From assembly GCF_030658505.1 (NCBI RefSeq), contig NZ_JAUTXR010000094.1, positions 1 to 45,333 on the forward strand: 45,333 bases of DNA. The letters are read 5' to 3'. Below, one piece after another: positions 33,733-41,126 of the stretch. A program made the translations under genes and the position numbers. Source of the stretch: Stenotrophomonas raiganjensis (SeqCode). GTDB taxonomy: Bacteria > Pseudomonadota > Gammaproteobacteria > Xanthomonadales > Xanthomonadaceae. Under the pieces are notes generated by a model that saw only the letters and a program-made list of their open reading frames with translations, did not search any database and was not told where the DNA came from. Positions within the stretch are counted from its first letter, which is position 1. Every line of letters starts with the position of its first letter.

Positions 33733-35265
33733 ATGCAGAAGCGGTCGAAGATCTGGCTGGGGGGCGCAGCACTGGTGCTGTTGGCAGGATGCAACCGGAC
33801 GCCGGCAGGCGAACCGGCGGCGGTACCCCCGCCACCGGCGCCGGCAAGCGGGGATGCCGCATCTGCGGCTTCAGTGGCGGGTGCATCGGCGGCAGCTGAT
33901 GGTGCCGTACTCACCGATCGTGATGGCAAGCCGGTGCCGCAGGTACCGTTTGATACCGGCAGCGTGCCGCTGAGCGACGCCGCGCTGGGCGAACTACCGT
34001 TCTTCAGTCTGCCGCAGGGCTATGCGCCGCAGAACGCACCGCACCCGCGGGCATGGGCCCGCTTCCCGTTCCGCATGGGCGAGGGGGTGCATTGGGTGGA
34101 AGGCCCGAGCTGGTCGGCGCGCATCGTGGCCGACAGCAACAACGCACCGGACAAGACATTCTCCGCACTGGAAGTGCAGCGCAACTTCGATGGCGTGATC
34201 ACCGCTGCCGGTGGCCGCAAGGTGTTCGAAGGCAAGCTGCTGCGCGACATCTACTACGGCCCTCAACTGGAAGGCGAGATTGGTGGTGGCTTCATCGACG
34301 CAGTGAACGGTGAACAGGACGCGCCCACCACGGTCTATGTACTGCGCCAGGCCGACCGCACCGTGTGGGTGCAACTGGCGGTGGACAGCAATGGCGCCGG
34401 CCTGGTGGTCGTGGATGAAGTGCCGTTCAAGGCCACCGCGCAGTGGTCGGACAGCTTCCCGCATCTGTCCCTGCCCGCCGGTTATCGTGACCGCAACAAG
34501 GCCGAGCAACGTGATTTCGATGCCTTCCCGTTCTGGACCGGTGATCGGTTCGAACAGGTCGAGGGCCGCACCTTCGCGGCTGATTTCGACAAGGGTGAGC
34601 GCGAGTACTCGATGCACGAAGTGCGCCGCAACCTTGAGGCGATGATGGCCCAGGCCAACGGCACCAAGGTATTCGAGGGGCGCATTCCGCATGAGGCGGC
34701 CGAGAGCGTGCCGAAGCAGGTGCAGTCGTCCTACGGCAACGCGGCCAGCTACAGCTGGGACAACCATGACACCGTGGTCTACCGCGTCGATCTGGCCGAC
34801 GGCCGCCAGGTCTGGGTACACGCCCGCCTGGAATACCTCAGTGCCGGCTGGGTGGTGGCCGAGCGCAAGGGCTTCACCCAGACCGCGGCGCTGTTGCCGG
34901 CCGATGCGCTGAAGAAGAAGCTGGACAGCGACGGCCGCGTGGCGATCCAGGTCAACTTCGCCACGGACAAGGCGCAGATCCTGCCAGCCTCCGAACCACA
35001 GCTGGCGCAGGTGCTCGAGCTGCTGCGGGCTGATCCGGCGTTGAAGCTGTCGATTGAAGGCCACACTGACAACAGTGGTGCTGCCGCGCACAATCGCAGC
35101 CTCTCCGAGGATCGTGCCCGGTCGGTGGTGGCTGCGCTGACCGCAAAGGGCATCGCCGCCGACCGCCTGCAGGCGGCCGGCTTCGGCGCCGACAAGCCGG
35201 TGGCCGACAATGGCAGCGAGGAGGGCAAGGCACGCAACCGCCGCGTGGAGCTGGTCAAGCGCTGA
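33733..35265 (+). CDS. OmpA-family lipoprotein with a duplicated N-terminal domain
   Basis: The 510-residue product has a lipoprotein signal (MQKRSKIWLGGAALVLLAGC, lipid-anchored Cys20), a Pro/Ala-rich linker and a C-terminal OmpA/Pal peptidoglycan-binding domain (VNFATDKAQILPASEPQLAQ ... IEGHTDNSGAAAHNRSLSEDRARSVVAAL). Between them two related segments follow one another, starting FFSLPQGYAPQN and FPHLSLPAGYRDRN; each continues with FPF..G...V EG and ...EV(Q/R)RN followed by KVFEG, so the region is an internal duplication of about 150 residues. It probably ties the outer membrane to the cell wall; the duplicated part is unknown. GAGG lies 8 bases before ATG 33733. Confidence 0.88.
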   Translation: MQKRSKIWLGGAALVLLAGCNRTPAGEPAAVPPPPAPASGDAASAASVAGASAAADGAVLTDRDGKPVPQVPFDTGSVPLSDAALGELPFFSLPQGYAPQNAPHPRAWARFPFRMGEGVHWVEGPSWSARIVADSNNAPDKTFSALEVQRNFDGVITAAGGRKVFEGKLLRDIYYGPQLEGEIGGGFIDAVNGEQDAPTTVYVLRQADRTVWVQLAVDSNGAGLVVVDEVPFKATAQWSDSFPHLSLPAGYRDRNKAEQRDFDAFPFWTGDRFEQVEGRTFAADFDKGEREYSMHEVRRNLEAMMAQANGTKVFEGRIPHEAAESVPKQVQSSYGNAASYSWDNHDTVVYRVDLADGRQVWVHARLEYLSAGWVVAERKGFTQTAALLPADALKKKLDSDGRVAIQVNFATDKAQILPASEPQLAQVLELLRADPALKLSIEGHTDNSGAAAHNRSLSEDRARSVVAALTAKGIAADRLQAAGFGADKPVADNGSEEGKARNRRVELVKR

Positions 35266-35277
35266 GCCAGGGCCTCC

Positions 35278-36204
35278 TCAGTACCGCGCGTCCTTGGGTT
35301 TCGGGTCGCGCGGCCAGTCCTTGCTCTTGTTGGCGAAGTCCGGCCGCGGCTGGTTGATGAAGTAGCTGGCGATGTCCACCGCATCCTGGTCGGGCATCAC
35401 CTGCTGCCCCAGCGGAGGTTCGCGGGTCACTGCCGGCGGCATGTTGTGCTTGATGAAACCGGCCGCCTTGTACAGGCGCGCCATACCGGCGCCGATGTTG
35501 AAGCTGTGGTCGCCCCACAGTGGCGGGAACGCAATGTCACCGCTGGCGTCGCGCCGGCCTTCGCCATTGTCGCCGTGGCAGGCGGCACACTGCACGGCGT
35601 ACAGCGCCTGGCCGCGGATCGGGTCCGGCGTCAGTGTGCTGTCGATCGGTCCTTCGCTTGGGGCGGCGACCTTTGCACCGTCTGGTACAGGACTGCTCAG
35701 CCACGCCATGTAGTCGAGCATCGCGCGCATCTGCGGCGCGTCCTTCGGCAACGGCTTGCCGTTCATCGAGCGCTGCAGGCAGCCGTTGATGCGTTCGGTC
35801 AACCCGATCACCTTGCCCGGCCGCGGCATGTAGCGCGGATAGGCGCCGCCACCGGTGTTGAAGTAGTGATTGCCGAAAGGCCGCTTGCCTTCGGCCATGT
35901 GGCAAGAATTGCAGTTCAGATCGTTGCCCACATTGTCCGGCAGCAACCGTGCGGTCTCGTTGAGGATACGACGGCCGAGCATCACCGATCCGGCATTGCC
36001 GAGCCCGGCGATTTCTTCGGCGCTGGGCGCATGGTAGTGCCCGACCACCTTGCCCTGCGCATCGAGGATATCGATCGTGCTGGCCACGGCGGCATCCAGG
36101 TCCGGGTACAGATGACGGTAAGCGAGGGTACCGGCGCCGGCCAGCAGCACGAGGGTGATCGCACTGGCGATCAGCAGGCGGGAGCGTTTGCGCGAACGTT
36201 TCAT
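35278..36204 (-). CDS. Di-heme c-type cytochrome, TsdA-like thiosulfate dehydrogenase
   Basis: The 308-residue protein has a basic N-terminal membrane anchor or signal (about residues 10-30) and two heme c sites, CNSCH (98-102) and CAACH (206-210). The stretch from the first site through YPRYMPRPGKVIGLTERINGCLQRSMNGKPL fits TsdA, in which two thiosulfates are oxidised to tetrathionate. Cys142, 40 residues after His102, sits where TsdA has the Cys ligand of heme 1 (about 43 residues after the His in Allochromatium). Met255 and Met270 are candidate ligands of heme 2. The ATG overlaps the stop of the tri-heme cytochrome gene (ATGA). Related di-heme cytochromes of other function are possible. Confidence 0.75.
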   Translation of the reverse strand: MKRSRKRSRLLIASAITLVLLAGAGTLAYRHLYPDLDAAVASTIDILDAQGKVVGHYHAPSAEEIAGLGNAGSVMLGRRILNETARLLPDNVGNDLNCNSCHMAEGKRPFGNHYFNTGGGAYPRYMPRPGKVIGLTERINGCLQRSMNGKPLPKDAPQMRAMLDYMAWLSSPVPDGAKVAAPSEGPIDSTLTPDPIRGQALYAVQCAACHGDNGEGRRDASGDIAFPPLWGDHSFNIGAGMARLYKAAGFIKHNMPPAVTREPPLGQQVMPDQDAVDIASYFINQPRPDFANKSKDWPRDPKPKDARY

Positions 36205-37547
36205 GGTGCGGCCTCCTGCGGAACGTAGTGCACCGGCTTGTCGCGCACCACCCGGCGCATGCGCGCCACGTCGACCTCGCTCACCGTGCTGGCCTGGTTA
36301 CCCCAGCTGCTGCGGATGAAGGTCAGGATCTGTGCCAGCTGCGCATTCGGCAGCTGCTCGAAGCCGGGCATGGTAAAGGCCATGCGGTCATGCGGTGTGT
36401 GCGGGGTGCGGCCGCCGATCAGGGTTACCTGTACCAGCGAGCTGGGATCGTCGGCGAACACGATCGAATTGCCGGCCAGGGCCGGGTAGACGCGGGGCAT
36501 GCCGCGGCCGTCTGCGCGGTGGCAGGCCTGGCAGTGCTCGGCATAGGCCAGCGAACCGGCCACGCGGTAGTCGCCGCTGCGCAACGCGGCGGTGGTGGTA
36601 TCCGTACCGGCCGACCACTGCGCACTGCGGCCTTCGCGTGCCGGAAGCTGTTTCAGGTAGCGCGCCATTGCCAGCAGGTCGGCATCGGACAGGTACTGCG
36701 TGCTGTGCTCGACCACATCAGCCATGCCGCCAAAGGCCGCCGAGCGGTCGGTACGGCCGGTGCGCAGGAAGTCGACGATCTCGCCCTCGCTCCAGCTGGC
36801 CAGGCCGGTCGATTCATTGCGCAGGTTCTTCGCGTACCAGCCTTCCAGCACCGAACCGGACAGGAACTGGCGGCCGCCATCGTCGGCCATCGCCTTTTCC
36901 TGGAAGGCCAGGCCGCGTGGCGTGTGGCACGCGCCGCAATGGGCCAGGCCTTCCACCAGTTCGGCGCCACGCTGCTGGCCGGCATCCAGCGATGGATCCG
37001 GGTTGAAGCTGCGCGGGCGTGCGAACAGCAACTGCCACCATGCCAAGGGCCAGCGCATGTTGGCTGGCCACGGGATCGTGCTGTCGGCGTTGCTCTGGTT
37101 CACTGGCTGCACCGAGCCCATGAAATACGCATACAACGCCTTGATCTCGGCATCGCTGGCGATCACGTACGAGGCGTACGGCATTGCCGGATACAACGGC
37201 TGCCCATCGCGGCGGATGCCACGGCGCACCGCGCGCTCGAAGTCGGCGTAGTCGTAGGCACCGATGCCGGTCTGCGGATCGGGTGTGATGTTGGTCGAGT
37301 AGATCGTGCCCATCGGTGTCTGCATGCCCAGGCCGCCGGCGAACGGCTTGCCGCCCGGCGCGGTGTGGCAGGCCGCGCAGTCGGCCGCGCGCGACAGGTA
37401 TTGTCCCTGCGCGATCAATGCCGGATCGTGGATGTCGACCTGCGCGGCCTGTCGCGGTGCGAACCAGTAGGGCGTGGTGCGGGCGACGCCGAAGGCGGCG
37501 GCCAGCGTGGCGGCCAGGGCAATGGCGAGCTTGAACGAGGTGCGCAT
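36201..37547 (-). CDS. Tri-heme c-type cytochrome (alcohol/gluconate dehydrogenase cytochrome type)
   Basis: From ATG 37547 the product has 448 residues: a signal peptide or anchor (MRTSFKLAIALAATLAAAFG) and three heme c sites, CAACH (57-61), CGACH (204-208) and CQACH (339-343). This three-domain pattern, with GQYLSRAADCAACHTAPGG and IYSTNITPDP, is that of the cytochrome subunits of membrane alcohol and gluconate dehydrogenases, which pass electrons to ubiquinone or oxidases. No flavin or quinoprotein partner is adjacent; instead it overlaps the TsdA-like gene by 4 bases, so it may be that protein's electron acceptor. The longer start at 37595 is inside the FNR box and is rejected. Confidence 0.85.
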   Translation of the reverse strand: MRTSFKLAIALAATLAAAFGVARTTPYWFAPRQAAQVDIHDPALIAQGQYLSRAADCAACHTAPGGKPFAGGLGMQTPMGTIYSTNITPDPQTGIGAYDYADFERAVRRGIRRDGQPLYPAMPYASYVIASDAEIKALYAYFMGSVQPVNQSNADSTIPWPANMRWPLAWWQLLFARPRSFNPDPSLDAGQQRGAELVEGLAHCGACHTPRGLAFQEKAMADDGGRQFLSGSVLEGWYAKNLRNESTGLASWSEGEIVDFLRTGRTDRSAAFGGMADVVEHSTQYLSDADLLAMARYLKQLPAREGRSAQWSAGTDTTTAALRSGDYRVAGSLAYAEHCQACHRADGRGMPRVYPALAGNSIVFADDPSSLVQVTLIGGRTPHTPHDRMAFTMPGFEQLPNAQLAQILTFIRSSWGNQASTVSEVDVARMRRVVRDKPVHYVPQEAAP

Positions 37548-37581
37548 GGCGGCACTGTGGGCAATCCCGCGCGCGCGTTCA

Positions 37582-37595
37582 TTGATCCGGATCAA
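37582..37595. promoter_or_regulatory. FNR/ANR-type operator
   Basis: TTGATCCGGATCAA is a perfect match to TTGAT-N4-ATCAA. It lies 34 bases upstream of the tri-heme cytochrome start. If it acts at -41.5, transcription would begin at the start codon itself. Confidence 0.75.
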
Positions 37596-37641
37596 TGACT
37601 GAACGGATACAGCTTGTACACCAAGCTGAATCGTTCCTGCG

Positions 37642-37659
37642 CTGTCATCAGGCCGTCAT
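37642..37659 (+). promoter_or_regulatory. Pho box upstream of the lipoprotein hydrolase
   Basis: CTGTCAT-CAGG-CCGTCAT matches the two CTGTCAT heptamers at 13 of 14 positions with the correct 4-base spacer. A -10-like TAGATG (37670-37675) follows 10 bases after the box. The hydrolase ATG is 73 bases downstream of the box. Confidence 0.75.
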
Positions 37660-37732
37660 CCGGGCGCGATAGATGACCGGCCAGTTGGGAGGGTAACGTC
37701 GCAACCTGCCTGATTCACCCCTATGACGTGAT

Positions 37733-38884
37733 ATGAAGCGCCTGCTGCTGTTGTTGCTGGCGTGCGCCGGCCTGTGGCTGGCTGCATGCTCCCCTTCGAT
37801 CAATGCCGGGTCCACATCGCTCGCCGATCGACTGATCGCGCCGGGTGGCGTATCGACCCTGCTTGATCGCCCGCGCATTGCTGCGGCCATTGCCGAACTG
37901 CCGAACCGCCATGGTTTTGCGCCGGGCCGTGATGGCGTGCCGATCTTCTGGCGGGTGTTCGACCCTGGCGACTACGGTGCGCGCTACCACTACCTGCCGC
38001 AGCGCCACGAGAACGGCCTGCCGCTGGATACCGGCCTGAGCCTGTCGGTGCCACAGCCGTTCAAGGCACAGGCGCCGCGTGGCACCGTGGTGCTGCTGCA
38101 CGGCTGGATGATGAACGGTGATTCGATGCTGCCGTGGTCACTGCAGTTGGCCGAATCCGGCTACCGCGTGGTCACCCTCGACCTGCGCAACCACGGCCAG
38201 TCTGGTGCCGGCCCGTCCGGCTACGGCACCTATGAGTCCGATGACGTGGTCGATGTGATCGGCGAGCTGCGTGCGCGTGGCGAAGTGACCGGCCCGCTGT
38301 ACCTGTTCGGCGTGTCCTATGGCGCCGCCACGGCCGTGTTCACCGCTGACAAGCTGGGCGACCAGGTGGCCGGTGTGGTGGCGATGGAATCGTTCGCCAA
38401 CGCGGGCGTGGCGATCCGCACCATGATCCCGCACCTGATGGGACTGCAGCCGGAAGGCCTGAAGGCGCAGGCGGTGGCGTCGTACGCGCGCTGGCGCTAC
38501 GGCGGCCAGGATATCAACCAGGTGATCGCCGCCGCCAGCCGCCGCATCGATGTTGACCTGGACCGCGTGGACGTGGCGCGCGCGCTGGCCGATACCCGCG
38601 CCTGCGTACTGCTGCTGCACGGGCAGGGCGACCAGCACATTCCGGTCAGCCAGGGGCGTGAACTCGCGCGGGCCAATCCGCGCGCGCACTACATCGAAAT
38701 GCGTGGCGAGGACCATATCACCCTGCCACTGCGACTTGATCTCCTGGCCGGCGTAGTCGATGACTGGATGGCACGCGACGAGCAGCACCCGAAGAGCGTG
38801 TGCCCGGCGCCACAGCTCCCCGCCCAGGCCGAATGGCTGGTGCGCGGCGTCGACATGCCCGCCCGCCCTCCAGCCCGCAGCTGA
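37733..38884 (+). CDS. Alpha/beta-hydrolase lipoprotein, probably phosphate-starvation regulated
   Basis: The 383-residue product starts MKRLLLLLLACAGLWLAAC, a lipoprotein signal with lipid-anchored Cys19. An alpha/beta-hydrolase domain follows, with the oxyanion block VVLLHGWMMNGDSMLPW and a complete triad: Ser195 in GVSYG, Asp300 in GQGDQHIP and His328 in GEDHITL. The substrate is not evident; carboxylic esters or lipids are likely. A near-perfect Pho box upstream suggests that it is made when phosphate is short. The reading frame ends just inside the 20-bp inverted repeat that follows. The ribosome site is weak (GTGAT before ATG 37733). Confidence 0.87.
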   Translation: MKRLLLLLLACAGLWLAACSPSINAGSTSLADRLIAPGGVSTLLDRPRIAAAIAELPNRHGFAPGRDGVPIFWRVFDPGDYGARYHYLPQRHENGLPLDTGLSLSVPQPFKAQAPRGTVVLLHGWMMNGDSMLPWSLQLAESGYRVVTLDLRNHGQSGAGPSGYGTYESDDVVDVIGELRARGEVTGPLYLFGVSYGAATAVFTADKLGDQVAGVVAMESFANAGVAIRTMIPHLMGLQPEGLKAQAVASYARWRYGGQDINQVIAAASRRIDVDLDRVDVARALADTRACVLLLHGQGDQHIPVSQGRELARANPRAHYIEMRGEDHITLPLRLDLLAGVVDDWMARDEQHPKSVCPAPQLPAQAEWLVRGVDMPARPPARS

Positions 38885-38885
38885 A

Positions 38886-38957
38886 AAAAGGGGACGGAGG
38901 GGATTGGGTCGTTTGTGCCCAGGTCGGTTTGCGACTTAATCCCCTCCGTCCCCTTTT
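38886..38957. repeat. 20-bp perfect inverted repeat between convergent genes
   Basis: AAAAGGGGACGGAGGGGATT (38886-38905) is repeated exactly in reverse complement at 38938-38957, with a 32-base loop that includes GTCG/CGAC. The A-run and T-run at the outer ends make it a terminator in both directions between the hydrolase and MFS genes. From memory a sequence of this kind recurs in Xanthomonadaceae genomes, so it may be a dispersed element. Confidence 0.88.
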
Positions 38958-38962
38958 CTCTG

Positions 38963-40102
38963 TCAGGGCAATCGGCGTGCCAGCGACTGCGCCGATGCGG
39001 CTACGCCGAGCAGCAGGGCGGCCACGCACAGGAAGGCGAAGCCGAGGCTGGTGGCGTGTGCCAGCGCGCCGATTGCTGCTGGACCGGCGAGGATGCCGGC
39101 GTAACCCAGTGTGGTCACCGCAGTGATGGCAATGCTCTCCGGCATCGCCCGCTGCTGGCCGGCCATCGAGAACAGCGCCGGCACGATGTTCGCGCAGCCC
39201 AGCCCGACCAGCACGTAGCCGGCCAACGCCACCGGGAACGAGGGCACCAGCGTAGCCAGGGTGAATCCCGCAGCGGCGGTGATGCCGCCGAACACCATGG
39301 TACGGGTCCGGCCCAGGCGCTCGACGATGCTGTCGCCGAACAGGCGCATCGCGGTCATTGCCAGGGTGAACACCGCAAAGCCAGCCCCGGCCTGGTCGCG
39401 TGGCACCTGTCGCACTTCGGCCAGGAACACCGCGCTCCAGTCCAGCATCGAGCCTTCGCCGAGGAACACCACGAAGGCCAGCACGCCGATGAACAGCACC
39501 ACGCCATGCGGCAACGCCAGCAGCGGGCCTTCATGCAGGATCCGTTGCGGACGCCAGTGCGGCGCCGAGAGCGCTGCCACCAGCAGCAGAGCAGCCACCG
39601 CAACCAGAGCGGCCAGCCACAGCGGCGTGCCGAGGATCAGCAGCCCGGTCATGCAGCCGGCGCCAACGAGCCCGCCGATGCTGTAGAAGGCGTGGAAGCC
39701 GGACATCATCGCGCGCCCGGCGTCGCGTTCGACCGCTACCGCTTGCATGTTCACCGTGCAGTCCATCGCGCCCACGCCGGCGCCGAACACGAACAGGGCA
39801 GTGCCCAGTGCGAGTGGCGAGGGGGCCAGCGCCAGCATCGGCAACGCCAGCAGCACCATCGAGCAGGTGGCCACCAGCAGTCGGCGGCATCCCAGTCGCC
39901 CAGTCAGCGCACCCGCCAGCGGCATCGCCAGCAGCGAGCCGAGCCCCAGGCACAACAGCACGGCGCCGAGGCTGGCGTCGGACAAGCCGGCCTTGGCTTT
40001 GGCGTAGGGCACCATCGGCGCCCACGCGGCGGTGGCGAATCCGGGAATGAAGAAGGCAGCACGGGTTGCGTGCTGCTGGGCACGGGGGGTTGAAGGCGTC
40101 AT
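38963..40102 (-). CDS. MFS transporter
   Basis: The 379-residue product is an integral membrane protein with about 12 hydrophobic segments and two halves, as in the major facilitator superfamily. Visible family traits include AGALTGRLGCRRLLVATC between segments 2 and 3 and the matching RLFGDSIVERLGRTRTMVFGG in the second half. The general layout (short N terminus, FFIPGFATAAWAPMVPYAKAKAGL) is that of the sugar-permease-like YbjJ/FucP branch, but the substrate is not clear. ATG 40102 is preferred because an earlier ATG at 40132 overlaps a LacI-type palindrome and has no ribosome site; that start remains possible. Confidence 0.88.
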   Translation of the reverse strand: MTPSTPRAQQHATRAAFFIPGFATAAWAPMVPYAKAKAGLSDASLGAVLLCLGLGSLLAMPLAGALTGRLGCRRLLVATCSMVLLALPMLALAPSPLALGTALFVFGAGVGAMDCTVNMQAVAVERDAGRAMMSGFHAFYSIGGLVGAGCMTGLLILGTPLWLAALVAVAALLLVAALSAPHWRPQRILHEGPLLALPHGVVLFIGVLAFVVFLGEGSMLDWSAVFLAEVRQVPRDQAGAGFAVFTLAMTAMRLFGDSIVERLGRTRTMVFGGITAAAGFTLATLVPSFPVALAGYVLVGLGCANIVPALFSMAGQQRAMPESIAITAVTTLGYAGILAGPAAIGALAHATSLGFAFLCVAALLLGVAASAQSLARRLP

Positions 40103-40131
40103 GCGTGATGCGAAGCTCCGGGGAGTACTCA

Positions 40132-40145
40132 TGGAAACGTTTTCA
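40132..40145. promoter_or_regulatory. LacI-family-like operator upstream of the MFS gene
   Basis: TGGAAACGTTTTCA is palindromic at 6 of 7 base pairs with the central CG typical of LacI/GalR-family operators. It lies 30 bases before the preferred MFS start. No LacI-type regulator gene is in the window. Confidence 0.5.
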
Positions 40146-40286
40146 AGCAAGATCGGCAAGTGCCATGCATGACATGGAACGACGCATACGATTGCAGTGA
40201 CCCGATTGCGTCACCAGTGATTAACGCCATGCACGGACAGTGGCTGCACGGTCGGCATCCCGCCGGCCGCTGCCGGAGATCCGTAC

Positions 40287-40982
40287 ATGAGCACGACACC
40301 GACCATCCTCCTCGTCCATGGATTCTGGGGCGGGGCCGCACACTGGGCCAAGGTGATCCTGGAACTGCATCGCAACGGCCACGACCGTGTGCAGGCGGTG
40401 GAACTGCCGCTGACCTCGCTGGCCGACGACGCAGGGCGCACCCGGAAAATGATCCGGCAGATCGACGGGCCGGTGCTGCTGGTCGGCCACTCCTATGGCG
40501 GCGCGGTGATCAGCCAGGCCGGTAACGAGCCCAACGTGAAGGGCCTGGTCTACATCGCCGCGTTCGCGCCTGATGCTGGCGAGAGTCCCGGTGGCATCAC
40601 CCAGCAGCACCTGCCGGAGGCGGCGCCGAACCTGGCACCGGACAGCGATGGCTACCTGTGGCTGCGTGCGGACAAGTTCCATGAGAGCTTCTGCCAGGAT
40701 CTGAGCGACGACGAGGGCCGGGTGATGGCGGTGACCCAGAAGGCGCCGCTGGCCAGCACCTTCGGCGATACGGTGAGCGACCCTGCATGGAAGCACAAGC
40801 CAAGCTGGTACCAGCTCTCCCGCCATGACCGCATGATCGCACCGGAAAACCAGAAGGCCATGGCCGCAAGGATGCAGCCCAAGCACCTGCTGGAGCTGGA
40901 TGCCAGCCATGCCTCGCTGGCATCGAAGCCCAGGGAGGTAACCGCGTTGATCCTGGAGGCCTGCGCCGCCATCGGCGGTTGA
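40287..40982 (+). CDS. Alpha/beta-hydrolase (small esterase type)
   Basis: The 231-residue cytoplasmic protein has no signal peptide. It begins MSTTPTILLVHGFWGGAAHW, the oxyanion-hole segment, and has the nucleophile elbow GHSYGG (Ser69) and a plausible triad with Asp181 (SRHDRMIAP) and His208 (DASHASL). The size and compact layout fit the methylesterase/hydroxynitrile-lyase-like branch found in many soil bacteria. GGAG lies about 8 bases before the ATG. It is divergent from the MFS gene, with 184 bases between them that show only the LacI-type palindrome. Substrate unknown. Confidence 0.88.
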   Translation: MSTTPTILLVHGFWGGAAHWAKVILELHRNGHDRVQAVELPLTSLADDAGRTRKMIRQIDGPVLLVGHSYGGAVISQAGNEPNVKGLVYIAAFAPDAGESPGGITQQHLPEAAPNLAPDSDGYLWLRADKFHESFCQDLSDDEGRVMAVTQKAPLASTFGDTVSDPAWKHKPSWYQLSRHDRMIAPENQKAMAARMQPKHLLELDASHASLASKPREVTALILEACAAIGG

Positions 40983-41024
40983 GCCCCAGCGGCGCAGCAC
41001 GACGGCACGCTGCACGACAGCCGG

Positions 41025-41050
41025 GGCGCAGGGGAGTACACTCCTGCGCC
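41025..41050. repeat. Imperfect palindrome upstream of the third receptor
   Basis: GGCGCA-GG-GGAGT pairs with ACTCC-TGCGCC around AC, leaving a two-base bulge. It lies 77 bases before the receptor start. It may be an operator or a hairpin ending the hydrolase transcript. No Fur-type box was found in 40983-41126. Confidence 0.35.
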
Positions 41051-41126
41051 TGCGGCCGTCCGGCCGCGTTCCCATCCTGCCTCCAGCCGCCGCCAGAGGA
41101 TCCCACCCGATCGTGGAGGTCCTGCC

